Source of the DNA: Macrostomum hystrix
Taxonomy: Eukaryota > Platyhelminthes > Macrostomidae
Assembly (NCBI GenBank): GCA_950097015.1
Contig: CATNEN010000038.1
Coordinates: 6,621,001 to 6,685,000, forward strand
Direction of reading: 5' to 3'
Length of the DNA stretch: 64,000 bases
A model generated the notes under the pieces. It saw only the letters and a program-made list of their open reading frames with translations. It was not told the DNA's origin and searched no databases. A program made the position numbers and the translations under genes. Below, in pieces: positions 32,901 to 41,293 of the stretch (positions within the stretch are counted from its first letter, which is position 1; every line of letters starts with the position of its first letter).

Positions 32901-35900
32901 ACAAGCCACCTGCGAATTTGAGGACGGAGGCAGAGCGACAGTGATAAACTGACGAATTGTGGCGTTTCCGGCTGTGTTTTTGGAAGTTTATTTTGTTGCA
33001 CAATCACCTGTTGCACAATGTTTATAAGATAGGAGATAATAATTAAACCAACTGCGGTTCCAACTGCGCTGAACATAAATTTGTTTGAATTTGCAGGAAT
33101 GTACGCTCGTAGCATATTCTGAATCTTTCATCAAAGAGTTCTACCCTTCGTTGTATGGCAGTTTAGTAAGCCACTTAGCATCACTGACTGAGATAGCATC
33201 TGACGTGACCACCGCTGTGCTATTTTAATTTGTTACCTGGACCATCGTGCGACAAGAAAGTTCCATCTATGTCATTTAGCAGCATATTCTTAACTTGAAA
33301 GGCCTCGAAACTAAATTTCCTTTTTTAAGATTCGCTCTGTGAGATCATTCACCAGTTCGCTCCTTCCTCCATCAGCTCCACTCTCTCCTCCATAAGCCCC
33401 GCTCTCCTCTCCATCAGCTCCACTCTCTCCTCCATCAGCTCCGCTCTCCTCTCCATCAGCTCCACTCTCTCCTCCATCAGCTCCGCTCTCCTCTCCATCA
33501 GCTCCACTCTCTCCTCCATCAGCTCCGCTCTCCTCTCCATCAGCTCCGCTCTCCTCTCCATCAGCTCCGCTCTCCTCTCCATCAGCTCCGCTCTCCTCTC
33601 CATCAGCTTCGCTCTCTCCTCCATCTCTCCTCGATCAGCTCCACTCTCTCCTCCATCAGCTCCGCTCTCTCCTCCATCAGCTCCACTCTCTCCTCCATCA
33701 GCTCCACTCTCTCCTCCATCAGCTCCACTCTCTCCTCCATCAGCTCCGCTCCTTCCTCCATCAGCTCCACTCTCTCCTCCATCAGCTCCGCTCTCTCCTC
33801 CATCAGCTCCACTCTCTCCTCCATCAGCTCCGCTCTCTCCTCCATCAGCTCCGTTCTCTCCTCCATCAGCTCCGCTCTCCTCTCCATCAGCTCTACTCTC
33901 TCCTCCATCAGCTCCACTCTCTCCTCCATCAGCTCCGCTCTCTCCTCCATCAGCTCCGTTCTCTCCTCCATCAGCTCCGCTCTCCTCTCCATCAGCTCTA
34001 CTCTCTCCTCCATCAGCTCCGTTCTCTCCTCCATCAGCTCGGCTCCCTCCTCCATCAGCTCCGTTCTCTCCTCCATCAGCTCGGCTCCCTCCTCCATCAG
34101 CTCCGTTCTCTCCTCCATCAGCTCCGCTCCCTCCTCCATCAGCTCCGCTCCTTCCTCCATCAGCTCGGCTCCCTCCTCCATCAGCTCCGTTCTCTCCTCC
34201 ATCAGCTCCGCTCCCTCCTCCATCAGCTCCGCTCCCTCCTCCATCAGCTCCGCTCCTTCCTCCATCAGCTCCGCTCCCTCCTCCATCAGCTCCGCTCCTT
34301 CCTCCATCAGCTCGGCTCCCTCCTCCATCAGCTCCGTTCTCTCCTCCATCAGCTCCGCTCCCTCCTCGATCAGCTCCGTTCTCTCCTACATCAGCTCCGT
34401 TCTCTCCTCCATCAACTCGGCTCCCTCCTCCATCAGCTCCGTTCTCTCCTCCATCAGCTCGGCTCCCTCCTCCATCAGCTCCGTTCTCTCCTCCATCAGC
34501 TCCGCTCCCTCCTCCATCAGCTCCGTTCTCTCCTCCATCAGCTCCGCTCCCTACTCCATCAGCTCCACTCCTTCCTCCATCAGCTCCGCTTCCTCCCCCT
34601 CAGCTTACCTGGTTGTCCTCGCCGATAATGCACAGCGCCATCGGAGCGTCGAACTGTCGCCTGGGATAAATCAGGAACGTTCCTATTGGCTGATGAGCTA
34701 TGAGCTCTCTTGCTTGACTAGAACTGATGCCCGGATGAAACCAGCTCTGGTGCGGCGGTAGGTTGTCCATGCCGCTTGTGCAATGCCACTTAGGCCTGAC
34801 TGATAGGTGGTTGGAGAAGTGAAGCTCGAGGCGGTCGCCCTCCAAGAAGTGGATCAGTTCCAGGCTCGTTTGAAAATGGTAGCTAAAAAACGTTTGCAGA
34901 TTCTCCGATTTGAGATCCGCATCTGCTCTCACTGCTCCTAATTAACCTAATTATAGGGCTTGCCTCTCATCTGTTATCAAACCATGGGGTTGCCTCTCAT
35001 CTGTTATCTAACCATGGGGTTGCCTCTCATCTGTTATCTAACCATGGGGTTGCCTCTCATCTGTTATCTAACCATGGGGTTGCCTCTCATCTGTTATCTA
35101 AGCATGGGGTTGCCTCTCATCTGTTATCTAAGCATGGGGTTGCCTCTCATCTGTTATCTAACCATGGGGTTGCCTCTCTTCTGTTATTTAACCATGGGGT
35201 TGCCTCTCTTCTGATATTTAACCATGGGGTTGCCTCTCTTCTTTTATTTAACCATGGGGTTGCCTCTCATCTTTTATCTAAGCATGGGGTTGCCTCTCTT
35301 CTGTTATTTAACCATGGGCTTGCCTCTCTTCTGTTATCTAACCATGGGGTTGCCTCTCTTCTGTTATCTAACGAAAGGGTTGCCTGTATTCTGTTATCTA
35401 ACCATGGGGTTGCCTCTCTTCTGTTATCTGTTATTCTGTTAGCTATCAAATAAACGATAACAATATCAAAAGGTGCAGCCCCTGGTAGCAACTGTCCTTT
35501 GTCTCACTTTGTGCAGTCGTGCATATAGAGCTTGTCGAATGTGTTGGAAAGTACTTTAATGTAAAGTATGACGCCGTTGACTAAAATCGCGAGTATGTGC
35601 TCCAGCCGTGCAGCCTGGTCCCTGGGACAGCGGGGCAGAAGGGCGAACATGCCTTCTTCGACCAGACACAGGCTTCTGGGCTCAACCAGGCTACCGTGGA
35701 ATGGGCTGCAGAGAAAATAAACTGACAATATTAACCGCCTGAAATTCGCTTTAAACCTCCGAAAACGTCGTCAACCTCATAAAACGTGCGTTCTCAGCAT
35801 CATGAAACAGGTGTTCTCAGCATCATGAAACAGGTGTTCTCAGCATCATGAAACAGGTGTTCTCAGCATCATGAAACAGGTGTTCTCAACCTCATAAAAC

Positions 35901-36010
35901 GTGCGTTCTCAGCATCATGAAACAGGTGTTCTCAGCATCATGAAACATCATGAAATATCACCAACTTACCAGGGGCACTCACTGTGCAGGCTGTTCGAGT
36001 TAAATGGCAT
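26940..36010 (-). CDS. PTPN11-like: SHP/corkscrew-type SH2-SH2 protein tyrosine phosphatase, 7 exons
   Basis: Minus-strand exons 36010-35970, 35705-35508, 34882-34609, 32909-32649, 31096-30915, 30490-29977 and 27149-26940 close in phase throughout and end at TGA: 559 aa. N-SH2 spans about residues 14-112, C-SH2 about 120-225 (WFHPGISSSQARELI, then FSSIAELVNFYRSRSL), linker EEFSNIL, PTP about 265-535. PTP motifs are intact: KNRYKNVLPFDSTRV, YINASWI, YIASQGPL, NWPDHG (Asp 424), HCSAGLGRTG (Cys 463, Arg 469) and the Q-loop GMVQNLAQYQFIY. An active phosphatase acting in receptor tyrosine kinase/Ras signalling is inferred. Oddities: both SH2 domains lack the canonical betaB5 arginine (GMFALLPR and GTFLIYPR in place of FLVR), each with an Arg two residues later, and the long tyrosine-bearing C-tail of SHP-2 is missing. 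Every intron carries tandem repeats or transposon pieces. The 41-bp first exon rests on its GTAAGT donor and phase fit. Confidence 0.9.
27194..27555 (-). mobile_element. tRNA-derived SINE, family 1, nearly full length
   Basis: Read on the minus strand: head TCGGTGGCAGAGCGGTTAAC, CGCGTTTGCCTCTCGCACC, B-box region, CGCAGTCGTGGACAGAAGGC, TTGTCGTGCAATTTATGCCC, GCAGTGTACACTTCACTGTG-type middle, GGCAGAATTGCCTCCGCGCT, GGCTGCGGGTCTAGTGTCAC, ending in (TTA)n. At about 360 bp it is the best copy for defining the family. It sits in the last intron of the phosphatase gene. Confidence 0.88.
28077..29431 (-). pseudogene. Crypton-like tyrosine recombinase, frameshifted
   Basis: Minus-strand frame 29431-28499 (310 codons) is followed in another frame by 28613-28077. 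The switch is at a T5 run near 28520: similarity continues from one frame to the other across it, as if one base were lost. The first frame holds a SAM-like core-binding domain (MFVEFLKKHG, RLAEFLRFFYFCLKKSDGS, VCIRAGVQRYLTLVLKRR) and the first catalytic arginine (LGERGQEHLSSLK). The second holds HxxR (NHFIR) and the nucleophile region TGQRSESTVRRYL. This fits Crypton and Crypton-derived (KIAA1958/QRICH1-like, DUF3504) recombinases, which integrate circular DNA by site-specific recombination. Element ends were not found. It lies in the last phosphatase intron in the same orientation. Confidence 0.75.
29811..29955 (+). mobile_element. tRNA-derived SINE, family 1, diverged fragment
   Basis: Retains CTCGCACCAAGGTCCCTGAG, the B-box region (CTCGAATCGG), CGAGGCCAAATTTATT and the CAGTGTACACTGCATGA segment. 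The A-box region is altered and the middle is shortened. Lies in the last phosphatase intron. Confidence 0.65.
30640..30770. repeat. About 20-bp tandem repeat in phosphatase intron 5
   Basis: About six copies of GGGCGTCATCAGGGATTTGG between 30640 and 30770, with diverged copies on each side back to 30596. It makes up much of intron 30491-30914. Confidence 0.8.
31262..31920 (+). mobile_element. Non-LTR retrotransposon 3' fragment (reverse transcriptase end)
   Basis: Plus-strand reading shows LINE thumb/post-RT motifs: LLVNTLKTEVLIVPTD, RFAYLGGLVPH, DIWRRRGLAWAAYRSV and then, after frameshifts and stops, YVDYILSDARAP and SLAMRRAI. This order (NTxKTE, FxYLG, DIxRRxGLAWAA, endonuclease-like tail) is typical of non-LTR elements. 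It is 5'-truncated, frame-damaged and antisense to the host gene in phosphatase intron 4. Confidence 0.8.
32395..32540. repeat. 17-bp tandem repeat in phosphatase intron 4
   Basis: About eight degenerate copies of GGGAATGTGCACTTTAG with AG/TT variants (GGGAATGTGCAGTTCAG). They lie just downstream of the LINE fragment. Confidence 0.8.
33345..34600. repeat. 21-bp tandem repeat, about 59 copies, in phosphatase intron 3
   Basis: Unit CTCCATCAGCTCCGCTCTCTC with CTCTCC, CTCCCTC and CCTTCCTC variants. On the minus (gene) strand it reads MEERAEL without stops over two long frames, but it lies wholly within intron 32910-34608 and ends about 9 bp from the exon 3 donor. Polypyrimidine on the plus strand, so strongly purine-rich in the transcript. 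Confidence 0.95.
34958..35432. repeat. 30-bp tandem repeat, about 16 copies, in phosphatase intron 2
   Basis: Unit GGGGTTGCCTCTCATCTGTT followed by ATCTAACCAT. The 5' half carries CTCAT, the 3' half CTCTT, and one copy carries ACGAAAG. Three-fold unit length keeps frames open; no protein is implied. Confidence 0.94.
35790..35945. repeat. 23-bp tandem repeat in phosphatase intron 1
   Basis: About six copies of CAGGTGTTCTCAGCATCATG followed by AAA, with two CTCATAAAACGTGCG variants. It occupies most of the 264-bp intron 35706-35969. Confidence 0.9.
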
Positions 36011-36419
36011 CTTAACTGTCTAGAGCGAATTTCAAAAAGTGAAATGCTTCGAAAACGAATAGCTTGGATGACTTTAAACCAGATTTGCACGCAAAGCTGA
36101 ACTCGGTAAATGCTTGACGAGAGATTTCATATACAGTTGAATTGAGATAAACACAAGTTTCACCTGCCAATGCTTCACTCTTGCCTTAGATATTTTGATT
36201 AAATGAAATAGCATTGTGAAATGGCTTTCACATTGCCAGCTAAAATTTCTCTATATTTTAATGGGCTAACAAGATGTGTTCGTTTTGTTTATTGCTGAAT
36301 ATATATAGATCGAATATTTCATTATTCTTCATTAAAATTTTACTTCATTTCCTAATATTCTATACAAGCATATAATCCTACTAAAAAGTAGAGTAGCACG
36401 ATGAAATCAGTAGAATATT
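36011..36419. other. 5' flank of the phosphatase gene
   Basis: AT-rich sequence upstream of the phosphatase start codon on the minus strand. No clear TATA box or further exon is seen. Confidence 0.45.
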
Positions 36420-36885
36420 AGATTGTAGGGTGAGACTGTTCGAATATAGGGTGAGACTGTTAGAATGTAGGGTGAGACTGTTAGAATGTAGGGTGAGACT
36501 GTTCGAATATAGGGTGAGACTGTTCGAATATAGAGTGAGACTGTTAGAATGTAGGGTGAGACTTTTAGATTGTAGGGTGAGACTGTTCGATTGTATGGTG
36601 AGACTGTTAGATAGTAGGGTGAGACTGTTAGATAGTAGGGTGAGACTGTTAGAATGTAGGGTGAGACTGTTCGATTGTATGGTGAGACTGTTAGATAGTA
36701 GGGTGAGACTGTTAGATAGTAGGGTGAGACTGTTAGATAGTAGGGTGAGACTGTTAGATAGTAGGGTGAGACTTTTAGATAGTAGGGTGAGACTGTTAGA
36801 TAGTAGGGTGAGACTGTTAGGTAGTAGGGTGAGACTGTTAGATAGTAGGGTGAGACTGTTAGATAGTAGGGTGAGACTGTCTCAT
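36420..36885. repeat. 21-bp tandem repeat, about 22 copies
   Basis: Unit GTGAGACTGTTAGATAGTAGG with GAATGTAGG, GAATATAGG and GATTGTATG variants; the GATTGTATG/GATAGTAGG block occurs twice. A short CTGTCTCATCTCTCCC repeat follows to 36958. All frames stay open because 21 is divisible by three. Confidence 0.94.
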
Positions 36886-36958
36886 CTCTCCCCTGTCTCA
36901 TCTCTCCCATGTCTTATCTCTCCACTGCCTCATCTCCCCCCCTGTCTCATCTCTCCCT

Positions 36959-37430
36959 GAATTTATTAAAATCAGTTTATTTTAGGAGGTAGACAAAAGC
37001 TGAAGCATCCACCCATCAATTAACCTCGGAGTTGGCGGGTATATTTATTGAGCCTTGGAATCTATCTACCTATTAGATGCTTCTCTCTACCTTAAATCAA
37101 TCTTGCGCGCTAACTAAAGTACAAAAGTATCTTGACTGACTGTCAGACAAAGCAGATTTCAGTTTCCCGCAAGTGACGCCTGTGTTGGCACAAGCCGTGA
37201 TTTATTTTGATTCACTCTTGAGGGTGCAAGGCTCTCAGGTGGCACTGACCAGGCGCCACGAAGGTGTTTCGCTTTGACAAAAAAGCACACCTGCTGGCTA
37301 GAAGCGGCAGGGCATTGGTGGCTGCCGGAAATTTGAAATCGTAGTGCACTTTTGCGTAGGACATGTGTAGGACAAATTTGGACAGACATTGTCAGATGGT
37401 TATCGATTGCCTGTCACCAGAGGATAGACA
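36959..37430. other. Spacer between arrays, no gene seen
   Basis: A 76-codon minus-strand frame (37389-37159) has no recognisable domain. Nothing else is supported. Confidence 0.45.
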
Positions 37431-38446
37431 GAAAGGGAGAAAATAGAGAAAATGGGAAGAGGATGGAGAGAAATGGGAGAGGATAGAGAGAAATGGGAGA
37501 GGATAGAGAGAAATGGGAGAGGATAGAGAGAAAGGGGAGAGGATAGAGAGAAATGGGAGAGGATAGAGAGAAATGGGAGAGGATAGAGAGAAAGGGGAGA
37601 GGATAGAGAGAAAGGGGAGTGGATAGAGAGAAAGGGGAGAGGATAGAGAGAAATGGGAGAGGATAGAGAGAAATGGGAGAGGATAGAGAGAAAGGGGAGA
37701 GGATAGAGAGAAAGGGGAGAGGATAGAGAGAAAGGGGAGTGGATAGAGAGAAAGGGGAGAGGATAGAGAGAAATGGGAGAGGATAGAGAGAAAGGGGAGA
37801 GGATAGAGAGAAAGGGGAGTGGATAGAGAGAAAGGGGAGAGGATAGAGAGAAATGGGAGAGGATAGAGAGAAATGGGAGAGGATAGAGAGAAAGGGGAGA
37901 GGATAGAGAGAAAGGGGAGAGGATAGAGAGAAAGGGGAGTGGATAGAGAGAAAGGGGAGAGGATAGAGAGAAATGGGAGAGGATAGAGAGAAAGGGGAGA
38001 GGATAGAGAGAAAGGGGAGTGGATAGAGAGAAAGGGGAGAGGATAGAGAGAAATGGGAGAGGATAGAGAGAAATGGGAGAGGATAGAGAGAAAGGGGAGA
38101 GGATAGAGAGAAAGGGGAGAGGATAGAGAGAAAGGGGAGTGGATAGAGAGAAAGGGGAGAGGATAGAGAGAAATGGGAGAGGATAGAGAGAAATGGGAGA
38201 GGATAGAGAGAAATGGGAGAGGATAGAGAGAAAGGGGAGAGGATAGAGAGAAAGGGGAGTGGATAGAGAGAAAGGGGAGAGGATAGAGAGAAATGGGAGA
38301 GGATAGAGAGAAATGGGAGAGGATAGAGAGAAATGGGAGAGGATAGAGAGAAAGGGGAGAGGATAGAGAGAAAGGGGAGTGGATAGAGAGAAAGGGGAGA
38401 GGATAGAGAGAAATGGGAGAGGATAGAGAGAAATGGGAGAGGATAG
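37431..38446. repeat. 20-bp tandem repeat, about 51 copies, with higher-order structure
   Basis: Unit GGATAGAGAGAAAGGGGAGA with three variants (AAATGGGAGA, AAAGGGGAGA, AAAGGGGAGT). The order of variants recurs in blocks of about seven to nine units, each containing a single GGGGAGT unit. All purine-rich on the plus strand. Confidence 0.95.
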
Positions 38447-38925
38447 TTATACGCTCGTTCAGAAAGCCTAAAAACTAAAAGCCTAATGTTAGAGCAAGGT
38501 AGAAAATATTTAAAGCGATATGATTAACAGAGCGAGTGGCAGAGAGAATAGGATAATATTGTGGATGTGTTAAATTAGTCGACTTAACAATAATAAAACA
38601 AAGGCAAACAAAGTAGAGATAATCAGAAAATTACCTATCATAACATTACTTTTTAGAAAAAACCAAGACCGCCATACAAAATAAGCTTTTTTAATAGCAT
38701 TCTTAATTACAATGCTTGACTTCCGTGCTGTAGTGAGTCCTTAGCAACCTTCACTCTGTCTATGCAAAGACAGGGTGCTCCAAATAGACTTTGCCAATAG
38801 TTTTTTAATAGAAATGCAGCAATTAAAGAAACAGAACCCCGTTGCGAGTAGCTTTTTCTATATGTACTTTAAACCGGAACGGATATTAAATAGGTGCATA
38901 CATCACGAAATTTTAGAAGACAGAG
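38447..38925. other. Spacer between arrays, no gene seen
   Basis: AT-rich, with short open frames only and no recognisable feature. Confidence 0.5.
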
Positions 38926-39512
38926 ACAGAGAAACAGAGAGTGACAGATTGAGTGGGAGACAGAGAGATAGAGAGACAGATTGAGAGAGAGAGTGACAGA
39001 TTAAGAGAGTGACAGATTCAGAGAGTGACAGATTCAGAGAGTGACAGATTCAGAGAGTGACAGATTCAGAGAGTGACAGATTCAGAGAGTGACAGATTCA
39101 GAGAGTGACAGATTCAGAGAGTGACAGATTCAGAGAGTGATAGATTCGGAGAGTGACAGATTGAGAGAGTGACAGATTCAGAGAGTGATAGATTCGGAGA
39201 GTGACAGATTGAGAGAGTGACAGATTCAGAGAGTGACAGATTCAGAGAGTGACAGATTCAGAGAGTGATAGATTCAGAGAGTGACAGATTCAGAGAGTGA
39301 CAGATTCAGAGAGTGACAGATTCAGAGAGTGACAGATTCAGAGAGTGATAGATTCAGAGAGTGACAGATTCAGAGAGTGACAGATTCAGAGAGTGACAGA
39401 TTCAGAGAGTGACAGATTCAGAGAGTGACAGATTCAGAGAGTGACAGATTGAGAGAGTGACAGATTCAGAGAGTGACAGATTGAGAGAGTGACAGATTCA
39501 GAGAGTGATAGA
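38926..39512. repeat. 16-bp tandem repeat, about 36 copies
   Basis: Unit GAGAGTGACAGATTCA with GAGTGATAGATTCG and GACAGATTGA variants. The block GTGATAGATTCGGAGAGTGA followed by the gattgaga variant occurs twice. Confidence 0.94.
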
Positions 39513-40084
39513 TGGAGCGAGTAGGATTTGACTGACTTGTGGAAATAAATTCGAATTTTTCTTTATCTGAAGTAAAATATATCGAAGCATGTAACATGAA
39601 ATGTTACAGCAACATCAGATGTAATTTAGTAGATTTAAAACCTTTTTTGCTAAAGTTTTTTTTAGCCAGAAAAGCAAAAAACTAGCCATATTGTCAACAC
39701 AAGTTGACTTACGGTAAACAACAATGCAAGAGACGGTAATAAATCACATTTTATTCATAATTTATCATGGAGATGGCACAATGCAGAAAACAAAACAAAT
39801 TGACTAATTGGTCACATAGAATTACCTATATATTGTTTTTCGTTGTAGTCTGTTTGAAGGTACTACTCGTAGTTAAAACATAAAAAATATCAAACATTTT
39901 TTCATGTTTTTAGTTCGTTTTTTTCACAATACAACAATGATTGATAGGTAGTGATAGTGATAGTGATAGATAGCAGTAGTTTCTAAATAAAGACAGCTTA
40001 AAAAATCGCTTTCACTAGTTAGATAATGAAGATTAAGAAGATTACATGGGCATTGCTTGACACGTCAGGCAAAAGACATGCCCA
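39513..40084. other. AT-rich spacer, no gene seen
   Basis: AT-rich; contains a short TAGTGA repeat at about 39948-39970. An in-frame ATG at 40026 opens into the next array but looks fortuitous. Confidence 0.5.
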
Positions 40085-40322
40085 GATGTCAAATCTTGAC
40101 AGTGAAATGTCAGACGATGACAGTAATATGTCAGACGATGACGTTAAGATGTCAGACGATGACAGTAAGATGTCAGACGATGATGGTAAGATGTCAGACG
40201 ATAACGGTAAGATGTCAGACGATGACGGTAAGATGTCAGACGATGACAGTAAGATGTCAGACGATGACGGTAAGATGTAAAATGTTGACAGTAAGATGTC
40301 AAATGTTGAAATTGAGGTGTCA
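40085..40322. repeat. 21-bp tandem repeat, about 11 copies
   Basis: Unit GATGACAGTAAGATGTCAGAC, degenerating at both ends. Reads as an acidic DDDSKMS repeat in one plus frame for 84 codons from an ATG, but with no splice context or support for expression. Confidence 0.88.
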
Positions 40323-40544
40323 GACTAAGATTTCTTCTCGAATTTTATAGAAAAGCCACAGTATTTAGAATGCATTAATAAAATAGCATAAATATAATCA
40401 TCTACTTGCATTCAAAAATAAACAAACCGTTGCCATAGAAACGGTACGGTAAAAAAAACTTGCCGCTTTAAGGAATGGAATGGGAAATTAGAGTTTTATA
40501 TCCGTAAGCTAGCAAAACTAGATTAGACATCCTGACACTGTAGG

Positions 40545-41215
40545 ACCAGTGGGTAACAGACAATGCACTCACTTTAGGACCAGTGCGTAACAGACAATGC
40601 ACTCACTGTAGGACCAGTGGATAACAGACAATGCACTCACTGTAGGACCAGTGGGTAACAGAAAATGCGGGACCAGTGGATAACAGACAATGCAATCACT
40701 GTAGAACCAGTGGATAACAGACAATGCAGTCACTGTAGGACCAGTGGATAACAGACAATGCACTCACTGTAGGACCAGTGGGTAACAGACAATGCAGTCA
40801 CTATAGGACCAGTGGATAACAGACATTGCACTCACTGTAGGACCAGTGGATAACAGACAATGCACTCACTGTAGGACCAGTGGATAACAGACAATGCACT
40901 CACTGTAGGACCAGTGGATAACAGACAATGCACTCACTGTTGGACCAGTGGATAACAGACAATGCACTCACTGTTGGACCAGTGGATAACAGACAATGCA
41001 CTCACTGTAGGACCAGTGGGTAACAGACAATGCAGTCACTATAGGACCAGTGGATAACAGACATTGCACTCACTGTAGGACCAGTGGATAACAGACAATG
41101 CACTCACTGTAGGACCAGTGGATAACAGACAATGCACTCACTGTAGGACCAGTGGATAACAGACAATGCACTCACTGTAGAACCAGTGGGTAACAGACAA
41201 TGCAGTCACTGTAGA
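40545..41215. repeat. 34-bp tandem repeat, about 19 copies
   Basis: Unit ACTCACTGTAGGACCAGTGG followed by ATAACAGACAATGC, with GGGTAACAG and CAGTCACTATAGG variants; a block of several units (near 40790 and 41035) is duplicated. It abuts the last exon of the GPCR gene. Confidence 0.94.
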
Positions 41216-41293
41216 ACCTACTCTAAGCCCAATCGGCTTCTCAAGCAGGATGCAGTGAGCATCGAGCTCAAGCAGCCTCTGCTGTCACAGATT

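Noticed and set aside
33349-34349. Long MEERAEL/ELMEEGA coiled-coil-like frames
   Set aside because: Wholly within phosphatase intron 3; product of a 21-bp repeat with no start or splice context.
34609-35705. Initial reading of the phosphatase N-terminal region as an SH3 domain
   Set aside because: After joining exons 2 and 3 in phase the sequence aligns better with a divergent N-SH2 (GMFALLPR, LAILVNGVILYIKV, TSLELIHFLEG), matching the SHP layout.
40026-40280. Acidic DDDSKMS repeat protein starting at an ATG
   Set aside because: Lies in a 21-bp tandem array with degenerate edges and no conserved flanking sequence; the 84-codon frame is expected from the unit length.
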